Made by a program: the position numbers and the translations under genes. Below, piece after piece: positions 34,639 to 42,795 of a stretch of 64,000 nt of DNA (the stretch's first letter is position 1; every line of letters begins with the position of its first letter). This DNA comes from Burkholderia sp. USMB20 (GTDB lineage Bacteria; Pseudomonadota; Gammaproteobacteria; Burkholderiales; Burkholderiaceae): contig NZ_JTAN02000005.1 in assembly GCF_000949135.2 (NCBI RefSeq), positions 124,001 through 188,000 of the forward strand, given 5' to 3'. The notes beneath the pieces were generated by a model. It worked only from the letters and a program-made list of their open reading frames with translations. It was not told the origin of the DNA and ran no database searches.

Positions 34639-34965
34639 ATGGAACACACAGTCCTGATTCAGGTGGCCGGTTCGGTCGCAGCGATCGCGCTCTATTTTCT
34701 TCCGGCCATCGTCGCCGATCGGCGCAGCCGGCACGACAAGCTGACGATCGCGATGTTCAACGCGCTGTTCGCGTGGACGGGCATCGGCTGGCTGATGACG
34801 CTGTACTGGGCATGCCAGCCGAACCCGCAGACCGACGTCGCGCAAACCATCCTCGCGAAGCGCCGCGGCATCAGCATGCGGACCTTCTCTACCGGTCTCG
34901 TCGAACGCGTGCAACGCCGCGTCGCCGCCCAGCAACAATGGGCCGAGAAGCAAGGTTGCCGCTAG
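34639..34965 (+). CDS. T4 superinfection-immunity (Imm)-like small membrane protein
   Basis: 108 residues from ATG 34639 (MEHTVLIQVAGSVAAIALYF). Two transmembrane helices (residues about 6-24 and 39-60) are joined by a basic loop, with a NALFAWTGIGWLMTLYWA segment that is the signature of the superinfection-immunity family named after phage T4 Imm. In T4 Imm blocks DNA entry; chromosomal homologues are widespread and may have other roles. A cytosolic charged tail follows (residues about 63-108). There is no phage gene around it. A 66-aa relative in style lies at 42796. Confidence 0.8.
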   Translation: MEHTVLIQVAGSVAAIALYFLPAIVADRRSRHDKLTIAMFNALFAWTGIGWLMTLYWACQPNPQTDVAQTILAKRRGISMRTFSTGLVERVQRRVAAQQQWAEKQGCR

Positions 34966-34983
34966 GCAGTCCAGCCGTTCCGC

Positions 34984-36150
34984 TTACCTCGTCGCGCCGA
35001 ACTTCGGCATCCTGACATTGGTCGAGGCCCGGTAGTCCCACACCAGCCTGTCGCGCGGCGCGTCACCGCCCGCGCGCAACCACGCCCCGAACGCCCCCGC
35101 CGTGACCGCCCGCGCGATCCGCTCGCCCGGACAGCCGTGCGGCCCCGTGCCGAACCCGAAGTTCGGCCCCGGCGCGCGGCCCGGCAGCAATCGGTGCGGC
35201 TCGCGATGCACGGCCGGATCGCGGTTCGCCGCCGCGAGCACGACCAGGATGGCCGCACCGGCATCGACGGTCACGCCGTCGATCGTCGTGCGCGACGCGA
35301 CGAAGCGGCGCGTGTTCTGCACCGGCGCATCGAATCGGCCGACCTCGGCGACGAATGCGTCGAGGGCGGCCGTATCCGGCATCGCGCGTTCGCCGTCCGT
35401 GCCATCCCATGCGACCAGCACGTTGCCGAGCCACGCGGCCGTCGCCTCGCACGTCTGCGACAGCAACCCGACCAGATTCGCGACCAGCGCGCCGCTCGCG
35501 TGCCAGCCCGCGGCGCCGGCCGCCTGCTGAACCGCGGCGACGAGTGAACCGTCCTGCGCATGCGTGCGCGCGACGCGTTCCGTCATGCGGTCGAGCAGTT
35601 GCCGCGCGGCTTCGCTCGCGCGGGCCAGCGCGGCGTCGTCCGACAGCGGCGACAGCGCGGCGACGAAGTCGACGACCAGCGCGGCGATATCGTCGAGTTG
35701 CGCGCTGTCGAAGCCGAGCAGATCGGCGACCGCGCAGACAGGCACCGTCAGGCACCACGCGTTCAATGCATCGGCGTCATACGGCGCGCGCAGCCGGCTG
35801 CCGGCGAGTTGGGCGGCCCGTTCGCGCAACGCGTTCGCATCGATCGGCGCGAACGCCGCGTGCAGCGCCTGCTTCGGCACGTCGTGCCGCAATGCGCCGT
35901 CGTTCATGCGCACCAGTTCGCCGAACAGCGCACCCGCCGTCGACCCGCGCAACGCGGGCGGTACCGGCGCATCGAGCGGCCTGACGCGGCACGCCGGGTG
36001 GCCGAGCACGGCCGTCACGCTCGCTGCCCGGCTCGCGACCCACAGGCCGAGCGAGGCGTCGAACGCAAGCGGCGGCCCGTCGACGAGCGTCGCGTAATAC
36101 GGGTAGGGATCGCGGTGCGTGACCGCGGCAATCGGATGGGTCGGGTTCAT
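34984..36150 (-). CDS. Cytochrome P450
   Basis: 388 residues from ATG 36150. The heme-binding loop FGFGTGPHGCPGER (Cys thiolate) is near residues 337-350, and the ExxR motif is EVGR (about residue 279). The I-helix segment reads SQTCEATAAWLGN, where the usual acid-alcohol pair AGxET becomes QTCEA, so the O2-activating threonine is replaced by alanine with a Thr one position later. The protein is soluble and bacterial in type, with no redox partner gene nearby. Its substrate is unknown. It is a short P450 for the family. Confidence 0.9.
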   Translation of the reverse strand: MNPTHPIAAVTHRDPYPYYATLVDGPPLAFDASLGLWVASRAASVTAVLGHPACRVRPLDAPVPPALRGSTAGALFGELVRMNDGALRHDVPKQALHAAFAPIDANALRERAAQLAGSRLRAPYDADALNAWCLTVPVCAVADLLGFDSAQLDDIAALVVDFVAALSPLSDDAALARASEAARQLLDRMTERVARTHAQDGSLVAAVQQAAGAAGWHASGALVANLVGLLSQTCEATAAWLGNVLVAWDGTDGERAMPDTAALDAFVAEVGRFDAPVQNTRRFVASRTTIDGVTVDAGAAILVVLAAANRDPAVHREPHRLLPGRAPGPNFGFGTGPHGCPGERIARAVTAGAFGAWLRAGGDAPRDRLVWDYRASTNVRMPKFGATR

Positions 36151-36311
36151 GCGTGGAGTATCGGCGCGCCGGGCCGCCGCATGTTTCGGGTTGACGTGAA
36201 ATGTCGTGGATGTCGCGGCGGTGCCGCCGTGGCAGGCTGCTGCGACGCAGCAGCACACGGGCGGCACGCGGCGCCGCGCCGTAACGGACTCGGGGATCCG
36301 GGGATGCGGCG

Positions 36312-36578
36312 TCAGGCTGCCGACCGGTAGCGGTGCCCCTGCATGCGCACGCGGACACGCCCGGCGGAAATCGCGCGCGGTTCGGGCACCACCGTTTCGT
36401 GATGAAACATTTCCTGCCGGAAGTGGCCGCTGTCGTCGAACCACTGGCAGATCAGCCAGTCGGCATCGTCGAACACGACCGGCCCCGCGTACGTGACGGT
36501 CATGCGCGGCCCGCCGGTTTTCAGCGTCACGACATCGCCGACGCGAACGCCACTGCGGTGATTTTCTCGGATTGTCAT
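36312..36578 (-). CDS. YodC/DUF2158 family small protein
   Basis: 88 residues. The core VGDVVTLKTGGPRMTVTYAG is near residues 13-32 and ICQWFDDSGHFRQEMFHHETV follows, which is the YodC/DUF2158 pattern of a small SH3-like beta-barrel of unknown function. A C-terminal basic extension is less conserved. A TATATA/TATAAA -10-like stretch lies about 17-25 bp upstream of the start on the minus strand. Confidence 0.85.
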   Translation of the reverse strand: MTIRENHRSGVRVGDVVTLKTGGPRMTVTYAGPVVFDDADWLICQWFDDSGHFRQEMFHHETVVPEPRAISAGRVRVRMQGHRYRSAA

Positions 36579-36912
36579 CGCTCTCTCGATTTTTTATATA
36601 TTCATTTTCCGGCGGCCCGCTGGCAGGTCATTCGGATATGCGGGAGATTACCAATCCGATAAATAACCGGCAACTCCCGAATACGAAAAAAACAGCGACC
36701 GGAAAATCGCAACAATATGCGGCACCGGTTCGCGTGGCGGGCGGCTGACGCCAGAACCGGCGCGGCTTGCGTGCCGGTTCCGGTCGCACCGCCGGAATAC
36801 GGAGAATAATCGATGGTTTTCGCGCCGTCATCGAACTTCAAATCGGCAGCGGTTTCGATTGATTACCGTCAATCAGCTTTCGGTTGGAAACGTTCCCACG
36901 TTTCACCGGCCC
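36579..36912. other. 334-bp intergenic region, AT-rich half, no supported gene
   Basis: The first part (36579-36720) is AT-rich, with TTTTTATATATTC, and is the likely promoter of the YodC-like gene on the minus strand. The remainder is GC-rich. Short open frames on both strands here have no ribosome-binding site and no recognisable sequence, so I annotate no gene. Confidence 0.4.
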
Positions 36913-37773
36913 TTATTGTTCGAACTGAACGGGCGAATTGTCCGGCGCGGAAAACCAGCGATTGAGGTCGCGCCCCGGCACCGCCGCCTGCGTGAACGTG
37001 AACGTGCCGTCGCGCGCCATTTCCGTCGCGGCGCGCAGGAACGCGCCGAATGCGGCCCGCGCCAGCGCGCCGCCGACGCTGACGCGCTTCACGCCGAGCG
37101 CCGCGAGCGCCTCGAGGCTCAGCAACCCGCCCTGCAGCCCCATCACGACGTTGACCGGCGCGCCGACCGCGCGCGTGAGCGCCGCGATGTCGTCGGGATC
37201 GGTCACGCCCGGTGCGTACAGCACGTCAGCGCCCGCGTCACGGTACGCGACCAGCCGCGCGATCGTGTCGGCCAGGTCGTGGCGGCCGTGCAGGTAGTTT
37301 TCGCAACGCGCGGTCAGCGTGAACGGAAACGGCAGCGCGCGCGCCGCGTCGACCGCCGCCGCGATGCGCTCGACCGCCGCGTCGTACGGATAGATCGGTG
37401 CATCGGCGCGGCCGGTCGCATCCTCGATCGAGCCGCCCACCGCGCCGGCGCCGGCCGCCAGGCGGATCGTCTCGGCGACCGTGTCGGGCGCGTCGCCGAA
37501 GCCGTTCTCGAGATCGGCGCTGACCGGCAAGCCGCCCGCCGCGACGATCTCGGCGATGTGGGCGAGCATTTCGTCACGGCCGATCGCGTTGTCGGGCCGC
37601 CCTCTCGAAAACGCGAAACCGGCGCTCGTGGTGGCGAGCGATTCGAAGCCGGCCATCGCGAGCAGCCGGGCGGACCCGGCATCCCACGGGTTCGGGATGA
37701 TGAAGGCGCCGGGGCGCGCGTGCAGCGCGCGGAAGGTTTCGGCCTGGCGGAACTGCACGTTGGAATCGGACAT
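36913..37773 (-). CDS. Isocitrate lyase/PEP mutase family protein (oxaloacetate decarboxylase-like)
   Basis: 286 residues forming a TIM barrel of the PEP mutase/isocitrate lyase superfamily. Motifs are FIIPNPWDAGSARLLA, VSADLENGFGD (metal-binding acidic loop), VGGSIEDATGR and FTLTARCENYL. These place it in the branch with carboxyphosphonoenolpyruvate phosphonomutase-like and oxaloacetate decarboxylase-like enzymes; the KKCGH motif of true isocitrate lyase is absent. It should act on a 2-oxo or 2-hydroxy dicarboxylate with Mg2+. Single gene; the GNAT acetyltransferase gene lies 130 bp upstream on the same strand. Confidence 0.85.
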   Translation of the reverse strand: MSDSNVQFRQAETFRALHARPGAFIIPNPWDAGSARLLAMAGFESLATTSAGFAFSRGRPDNAIGRDEMLAHIAEIVAAGGLPVSADLENGFGDAPDTVAETIRLAAGAGAVGGSIEDATGRADAPIYPYDAAVERIAAAVDAARALPFPFTLTARCENYLHGRHDLADTIARLVAYRDAGADVLYAPGVTDPDDIAALTRAVGAPVNVVMGLQGGLLSLEALAALGVKRVSVGGALARAAFGAFLRAATEMARDGTFTFTQAAVPGRDLNRWFSAPDNSPVQFEQ

Positions 37774-37903
37774 TGACGTCTCCTCGGAATGGAGACGCCA
37801 GCATACGCGCGCGCGGTACGCGACGGTTCAGGTCGCGATGAAATATCGATGCGGATGTCAGGGCCGCGCGCGCGGCGCGGTGTGCGGCCGGTCAGGCCGC
37901 CGC

Positions 37904-38329
37904 TCAGGAACCGAGTTTCTTCGTCAGGAAAATGCGCGTATGCCCGGTGGGGTAATCCGGCAGCTCGCCGAAACGGACATAACCGCGCTTCTCGTAGAAC
38001 GGCCGCGCCTGAAAGTCGAACGTATCGAGCCACGCGCTGTGACACCCGCGCGCGACGGCTTCCGCTTCGGCGAGATCCATGATGCGCGAGCCGGCTCCCC
38101 GGCCGCGCGCCGCCTCGGGCACGACGAGCAGGTCGACATGCAGCCAGCCGAACGCCGTGCTGCCCCACAAGCCGCCCACGACCGCGCCGTCGGCATCGGT
38201 CACGCGCACGGCCAGCGGCCGGAAGTCGGCCGGGCCGGCCCGGCTTTCGTTGAACCGGACGAGTGGCGCCGCGATCTGCTTGCGGACGTTCACGTCGCCG
38301 GCGTCGGTCACGTCGTAGGTGAACGTCAT
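37904..38329 (-). CDS. GNAT family N-acetyltransferase
   Basis: 141 residues with the GNAT acetyl-CoA signature VVPEAARGRGAGSRIMDLAEAEA (Q/RxxGxG/A) at about residues 72-94, preceded by the beta4 strand VVGGLWGSTAFGWLHVDLLVV. Substrate unknown. It lies between the PEP mutase-like and RpiR genes, all on the minus strand, without close spacing. Confidence 0.85.
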   Translation of the reverse strand: MTFTYDVTDAGDVNVRKQIAAPLVRFNESRAGPADFRPLAVRVTDADGAVVGGLWGSTAFGWLHVDLLVVPEAARGRGAGSRIMDLAEAEAVARGCHSAWLDTFDFQARPFYEKRGYVRFGELPDYPTGHTRIFLTKKLGS

Positions 38330-38388
38330 CGGTTACGTCGGATCAAGGAGAAAACGGGAGTGGAAGAAAGGCGGAGCCGCGCGTGCGG

Positions 38389-39249
38389 CTACACGACATA
38401 CGCGCCCTTCGCATGCAGTTCCGCTTCCGTGCGCTCGAGCGCCGTGATCGCATCGCTGCCTTCGAGCGCCAGCAACTGCGCGACCAGCGCCTCGGCCATC
38501 GCATGCGCGGCGACCAGCGACGGAAAGAACGACGGGCTGTCGTGCGTGAAGATCAGCTGCGCGTCCGCATGCAGCGCGATCGGCGACACCGCGCTGTCGG
38601 TGATCGCGACGATCCTGCTGCCCTGCGCTTTCGCCGCCTGCGCGACGCGCGTCGCTTCCGCCGAATACGGCGCGAAACTGATGATCACGGTCACGCTCTG
38701 CTTCGCGATCGTGCGCAATTCCATCTCGAGCGAGCCGGCGACACCGTTGAGCAACGACACGGTCGGCCGGAACAGCCGGTAGCCGTACACGAAACCGAAC
38801 GCAACCGGATAGCACGACCGGAACCCCGCGACATGCACGTGCGACGCCTTGCGGATCAGCTTCGCGGCGTCCGCGAGCGCGTGCCCGTTTTGTGCGGCGG
38901 TGGCGGCAAGATTGTGCTGCTGTGCGGCGAGCAGGTCGTGCGCGAGCGACGCCTTCGCGTCGGGCCGCACGAGCGAACGCGCCCGCTGCGTGAGCGGCTC
39001 GGGACGCGTGCGCACGCGCGCGACGCACAGATCGCGCAGCTCGTTCCAGCCGGGGAAACCGAATTGCTGCGCGAGCCGCACGAGCGATGCGGGTTGAACC
39101 TGCGCGCGCTGCGCGACCTTGCGCATCGACGAGGTGGCGACCTCGTCGGGATGATCGAGCAGAAATGCAGCGCCCGCCTGGAATTGCGGGCTCAGTTCGG
39201 AAAATTGCGCCCGGATCCGGGACGCGAGTTCATCGAAATTGGCAGCCAT
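38389..39249 (-). CDS. RpiR/MurR family transcriptional regulator
   Basis: 286 residues. An N-terminal RpiR HTH (residues about 1-77, with AQRAQVQPASLVRLAQQFG) is followed by a SIS phosphosugar-binding domain (about 120-260: VHVAGFRSCYPVAF, FAPYSAEATRVAQAAKAQG, VAITDSAVSP). These regulators sense phosphorylated sugars or related ligands. No sugar operon is adjacent, so the target is unknown. Confidence 0.9.
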   Translation of the reverse strand: MAANFDELASRIRAQFSELSPQFQAGAAFLLDHPDEVATSSMRKVAQRAQVQPASLVRLAQQFGFPGWNELRDLCVARVRTRPEPLTQRARSLVRPDAKASLAHDLLAAQQHNLAATAAQNGHALADAAKLIRKASHVHVAGFRSCYPVAFGFVYGYRLFRPTVSLLNGVAGSLEMELRTIAKQSVTVIISFAPYSAEATRVAQAAKAQGSRIVAITDSAVSPIALHADAQLIFTHDSPSFFPSLVAAHAMAEALVAQLLALEGSDAITALERTEAELHAKGAYVV

Positions 39250-39297
39250 CTTGGTGAGAACGGGAACCGGTCGTCCATGGTATCACCGGCCCCGTAC

Positions 39298-39321
39298 GCA
39301 CCGGTGCACCGGTGCACCGGT
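39298..39321. repeat. Three tandem copies of GCACCGGT at the end of ygiW
   Basis: Perfect 8-bp units at 39298-39305, 39306-39313 and 39314-39321; the last base is part of the ygiW stop codon. Each unit contains the palindrome ACCGGT. It may be a slippage-prone or terminator-like site between ygiW and the RpiR gene. Confidence 0.7.
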
Positions 39322-39674
39322 CAGCGCAGCACTTCCACGTGATCGGCGTCGACCTTCACCTTGCCCGACCACTTGCGCTCGAACTCGCCGGTCAGCTTCA
39401 CTTCGTTCTTGTCGCTGACGGGCTGGCCGGCCGCCCACAGCTTGTGGTCGATCTCGACGCGGATCGTGCCCGTCGCATCGGCGAACTCGTAGTCCTCGCC
39501 GCCGGCATGCTTGACGATGCGCCCCTGCAACTGCACGTGCTGGTCGTCCTTGCCGTTCGCGAGCAGTTCCTTCACGGTCGTCGTGGTCAGCGCGGACGGC
39601 CCCGTGTATTGCGCGTAGACGGCGGCGGGCAGCACGGCAAGCGCGACCGCCAGGATTCTCGTCAGGTGTTTCAT
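39321..39674 (-). CDS. ygiW: YgiW/YdeI family periplasmic stress-tolerance protein (BOF domain)
   Basis: 117 residues with a signal peptide (MKHLTRILAVALAVLPAAVYA, cleavage near residue 21) and an OB-fold BOF domain (VQLQGRIVKHAGGEDYEFADATGTI, then LTGEFERKWSG). The family is linked to tolerance of envelope stress and cationic peptides. It is divergent from the response regulator gene, as ygiW and qseBC are associated in enterobacteria, and a QseB/PmrA-like direct repeat lies upstream. Confidence 0.88.
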   Translation of the reverse strand: MKHLTRILAVALAVLPAAVYAQYTGPSALTTTTVKELLANGKDDQHVQLQGRIVKHAGGEDYEFADATGTIRVEIDHKLWAAGQPVSDKNEVKLTGEFERKWSGKVKVDADHVEVLR

Positions 39675-39747
39675 GATCTCGTTCCTCCATTTTTTCGAGT
39701 GCGCCGCGCTCCGTTGAACGCGACGGCCCCAGATTACGGACCGTAAG

Positions 39748-39842
39748 ATTAAGCAAAGCTGAAGACCGTGCGCCGCGGCATGCCGTCGCAACGTTCCGGT
39801 GCGCGAACGCACGCAGGCGCCCGTGTTTAAGCTCGGCCTAAG
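39748..39842. promoter_or_regulatory. Two PmrA/QseB-type direct repeats between ygiW and qseB
   Basis: ATTAAG-N5-CTGAAG at 39748-39764, nearer ygiW, and TTTAAG-N5-CCTAAG at 39826-39842, nearer the response regulator, match the hexamer-5 bp-hexamer layout of PmrA/QseB family boxes. They lie in the 226-bp divergent region. They suggest that the response regulator autoregulates its operon and controls ygiW. Confidence 0.55.
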
Positions 39843-39900
39843 ACACCTGCGCTTATCATGGGAACCCCGGGCGCCCGCGCCCGCCAACAGACACGAATCC

Positions 39901-40563
39901 ATGCGCGTACTGCTCGTCGAGGACGATCCGCTGATCGGCAGCGGGCTCGAACAGGGCCTCAAACAGGAAGGCTTCGCGGTCGACTGGGTCAAGGACGGCG
40001 ACGCCGCGACGCTCGCGCTGCGCTCGACCGGCTACGGCCTGCTGCTGCTCGACCTCGGGCTGCCGAACCGCGACGGCCTGTCGGTGCTCGCGTCGCTGCG
40101 CCGCCGCGACGAAACCCTGCCCGCGATCATCATCACCGCGCGCGACGGCGTGCCGGACCGCATCGCCGGCCTCGACAGCGGTGCCGACGACTACCTCGTC
40201 AAGCCGTTCGTGCTCGAGGAACTGCTCGCCCGCATTCGCGCGGTCAACCGCCGCCATGCGGGGCGCGCGCAGACGACGCTCGCGATCGGCCCGCTGCGGC
40301 TCGATCCGGTCAAGCACCTGGTCTGGCTCAACGACGAAGAAGTCACGCTGTCGCCGAAGGAGTTCGTGCTGCTGCACGAACTGATGCGCGACCCCGGCGC
40401 CGTGATCTCGCGCGAACAGTTCGAGGAACGGCTGTACAGCTGGGGCGAGGAAATCGAGAGCAACGCGGTGCAGGTGCACATCCACAACCTGCGCAAGAAG
40501 CTCGGCCACGACATGATCCGCACGGTGCGCGGCGTCGGCTACCGGATCGGTGACGCCGCATGA
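39901..40563 (+). CDS. qseB: QseB/PmrA-type response regulator (OmpR family)
   Basis: 220 residues from ATG 39901. Receiver domain with acidic pocket EDD (residues 7-9), phosphoacceptor D51 (LLLLDLGLPN) and K102-type lysine in DDYLVKPF, followed by an OmpR winged helix (about 125-218: VTLSPKEFVLLHELM, SNAVQVHIHNLRKKLG). The sequence is QseB/PmrA-like. The stop overlaps the kinase ATG, so the pair is coupled. Functionally it should sense envelope stress or metal/signal changes through its kinase; the ligand is unknown. Confidence 0.92.
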   Translation: MRVLLVEDDPLIGSGLEQGLKQEGFAVDWVKDGDAATLALRSTGYGLLLLDLGLPNRDGLSVLASLRRRDETLPAIIITARDGVPDRIAGLDSGADDYLVKPFVLEELLARIRAVNRRHAGRAQTTLAIGPLRLDPVKHLVWLNDEEVTLSPKEFVLLHELMRDPGAVISREQFEERLYSWGEEIESNAVQVHIHNLRKKLGHDMIRTVRGVGYRIGDAA

Positions 40564-41936
40564 CGAGTCTGCAACACGCGATCGCGCGCTGGCGCAGCGC
40601 ATCGCTGCGGCGGCGCCTGTTGACGTGGCTGCTGCCGGCCGCGTGCGTGATCGGGCTGGTCGCAAGCGCGGGCACCTACTGGGGCGCGCTGCGCGAACTC
40701 GACGATCTCCTCGACGACCAGATGCGCAGCATGTCGAAGCAGATCGTCGTCGGCCCGAACGGCGAACTGTCGTTCAGCAACCATCGCGACGGCAAGCACG
40801 AATTCGAGGCCGGTGACCCCGACGCCGTGCTGCTGCAGGTCTGGCGCAACGGCACGCTGGTGTATTCGACCGATCGCAAGTCCGCGCTGCCGCCGCCCGC
40901 GCAGACGGGCATCGGCAGCGTCGACGTCGGCGGCCAGCCGTGGCGCACCTACGTGACCGAACGCGGCGGCACGACGATCCGGCTCGCGCAGGCGCGCCAC
41001 GCGCGCTGGGAAGCGATCGCGGGCATCGCGGTGCACCTGCTGTGGCCGGTGTTCTCGATGCTGCCGGTGCTCGCGATCGGGCTGTGGTTCGGCATCGGCG
41101 CGGGGCTGCGGCCGCTGCGCACGATCGCGGCCGGCCTGAAGCGCAGGAATGCGAACAATCTCGAGCCGGTCGACGTCGCGTCGATGCCGAACGAAGTCCG
41201 CCCGCTCGCCGAAGCGATCAACGACCTGCTCGCGCGGCTCGACCGTTCGTTCACGCTGCAGCGGCACTTCATCGCCGATGCCGCGCACGAATTGCGCACG
41301 CCGATCATGGGGCTGTCGATCCAGTCGCAATTGCTGCGGCGCGCGTCGACGGCCGACGAACGCGAGCAGATCCTCGCGCAGATCCATGCCGGCACGACAC
41401 GCCTCGGCCACCTCGCAGAACAATTGCTGACGCTCGCGCGCCTCGAACCCGACGCGCAGGCGTCCGCCGCGGCCTCCGCGCCCGTCGATCTCGCCGCGCT
41501 GTGCCGCTCGGTGGTCGCCGATCGCACGCGCGTCGCGGATGCGCACCGCATCGACCTCGGCGCGATCGTGTCGTCGCCGGTGATGGCCGCCGGCAACATC
41601 GACACGTTGCGCGTGCTGCTGAACAACCTCGTCGACAACGCGATCCGCTACGCAGGCGCAGGCGCGCGCGTCGACGTGTCCGCGCGTCTCGATGGCGCGA
41701 CGCCCGTGCTCGAAGTCGCCGACGACGGCCCCGGCATTCCGGAAGCCGAGCGCACGGACGTGTGGGAACGCTTCTATCGCGGCGAAGGCGCGCAGGCGGT
41801 CACGTCGTCGGGCAGCGGGCTCGGGCTGTCGATCGTCAAGCGGATCGCCGAACAGCATCGCGCAACCGTCGCGCTCGGCACGACGCAAGGCGGGCGTGGG
41901 CTGACCGTGACGGTCCGCTTTCCGGCGCCGGCCTGA
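40560..41936 (+). CDS. qseC: QseC-type sensor histidine kinase
   Basis: 458 residues. Two transmembrane segments (about 20-42 and 158-180) flank a periplasmic sensor region. A HAMP-like linker follows, then the DHp helix with H243 in FIADAAHELRTPI, and the HATPase domain with N-box LLNNLVDNAIRYA and G-boxes VADDGPGIP and GSGLGLSIVKRIAEQH. The start overlaps the qseB stop by 4 bp (ATGA). The first ~83-bp repeat of the array begins 18 bp after its stop. Confidence 0.92.
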   Translation: MTSLQHAIARWRSASLRRRLLTWLLPAACVIGLVASAGTYWGALRELDDLLDDQMRSMSKQIVVGPNGELSFSNHRDGKHEFEAGDPDAVLLQVWRNGTLVYSTDRKSALPPPAQTGIGSVDVGGQPWRTYVTERGGTTIRLAQARHARWEAIAGIAVHLLWPVFSMLPVLAIGLWFGIGAGLRPLRTIAAGLKRRNANNLEPVDVASMPNEVRPLAEAINDLLARLDRSFTLQRHFIADAAHELRTPIMGLSIQSQLLRRASTADEREQILAQIHAGTTRLGHLAEQLLTLARLEPDAQASAAASAPVDLAALCRSVVADRTRVADAHRIDLGAIVSSPVMAAGNIDTLRVLLNNLVDNAIRYAGAGARVDVSARLDGATPVLEVADDGPGIPEAERTDVWERFYRGEGAQAVTSSGSGLGLSIVKRIAEQHRATVALGTTQGGRGLTVTVRFPAPA

Positions 41937-41953
41937 CACACGCCCGACGGGCC

Positions 41954-42036
41954 GCTTTTCCACAGATTGTGTTGGCAAGCTTGTGGACAACCGGCCGCTA
42001 ATGGCAGCAAGCCATTGATCCGAAAGGGTTTGGCGC
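41954..42036 (+). repeat. 83-bp repeat R1 (DnaA-box-like inverted ends)
   Basis: Box 1 TTTTCCACA at 41956-41964, box 2 TTGTGGACA at 41981-41989, TTGATC at 42015-42020. It begins 18 bp after the kinase stop. Its box 2 is the only one ending in GACA rather than GATA. It also has AATGG and CCATT arms before TTGATC. Confidence 0.9.
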
Positions 42037-42148
42037 TCGTGCGCAGCGAATGCGCCAACCCGCGCCGAGCAGGCGCTCGCCTCGACGCGACATCGCGTAC
42101 CGATCCCTTCCCTCCGAGTCGTCGCCGCACTACTTGCAGGGGCGCCCA

Positions 42149-42291
42149 ATGCCACATTTCAAATCGATGGACCCGAACTTCCCGATCCGGCAACAGCTCG
42201 GCGTCGACGCGCAACCCGTCGTGCTCCTCAACGTCTTCACGGTGGATCCGGCAGACGAGGCGGTTTGCACGATGTGCCGCGCCGCGCGATC
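42149..42291 (+). pseudogene. Truncated N-terminal fragment of an antibiotic biosynthesis monooxygenase (ABM)-like gene
   Basis: ATG 42149 opens MPHFKSMDPNFPIRQQLGVD, and then QPVVLLNVFTVDPADEA, a pattern typical of the start of ABM-domain proteins (a strand followed by DPADE). After about residue 38 the similarity stops, and the frame runs through non-coding-looking sequence into repeat R2 at 42301. The C-terminal two thirds of the domain are absent. It looks like a broken gene whose 3' part was lost at or near the repeat. Confidence 0.5.
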
Positions 42292-42300
42292 GCCACGCGG

Positions 42301-42383
42301 ACTTCTCCACAGAAAATGTTGGCAAGCTTGTGGATATCCTGCGCACCGCAACGCTAAGCCGTTGATCCGACGGACTTTGGCAC
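42301..42383 (+). repeat. 83-bp repeat R2
   Basis: TTCTCCACA at 42303-42311, TTGTGGATA at 42328-42336, TTGATC at 42362-42367. Box 1 to box 2 is 25 bp and box 1 to TTGATC is 59 bp, as in R1. It directly follows the truncated ABM-like frame. Confidence 0.9.
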
Positions 42384-42493
42384 GCGTGATGCAGACGCGG
42401 CGCGCGCCGGGCCGTCACACGCGCCGGTTCGCCGCACTTCGCATCACGATGCCACGTCGATGCCCCAATGATGTGCGATGCGATCGTCGCAGC

Positions 42494-42576
42494 ACTTACC
42501 CACAGATTTTGTTGGCAAGCTTGTGGATATCCTGCGCACGCATCGGCTAACCCATTGATCGGCCAATGATTCATGC
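42494..42576 (+). repeat. 83-bp repeat R3
   Basis: TTACCCACA at 42496-42504, TTGTGGATA at 42521-42529, TTGATC at 42555-42560, with the same 25- and 59-bp offsets. It lies in the gap between R2 and the 66-aa membrane protein gene; that gap holds no supported gene. Confidence 0.9.
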
Positions 42577-42795
42577 GCCACGTCACCGTTGCGGCAGCAC
42601 GCGGTTCGCCCGCGCGCGCAGACGGACGATCCGGCGCAACAGCGGCACCCTGCCCGCCGCTTGACGCCCGCACCTGCCACGCGTCACGATCACACGAGCC
42701 GCACGCGCCACGCATCGCGAGACTTCACGCAGCGGCACCACGATGCCGGCCGTTGCGCCCGCATCGGACAACGACACATCATTCCGAGGAAGACC

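Noticed and set aside
34639-34965. Evidence of a prophage from the Imm-like protein
   Set aside because: No integrase, capsid or lysis genes nearby; such small membrane proteins occur widely on chromosomes.
36602-36841. 79-aa frame on the minus strand in the YodC/PEP mutase gap
   Set aside because: No ribosome-binding site, no recognisable pattern and AT-rich promoter-like sequence.
42050-42550. 166-codon frame through repeats R2 and R3
   Set aside because: Only the first ~38 residues after ATG 42149 look protein-like; the rest runs through two repeat units.
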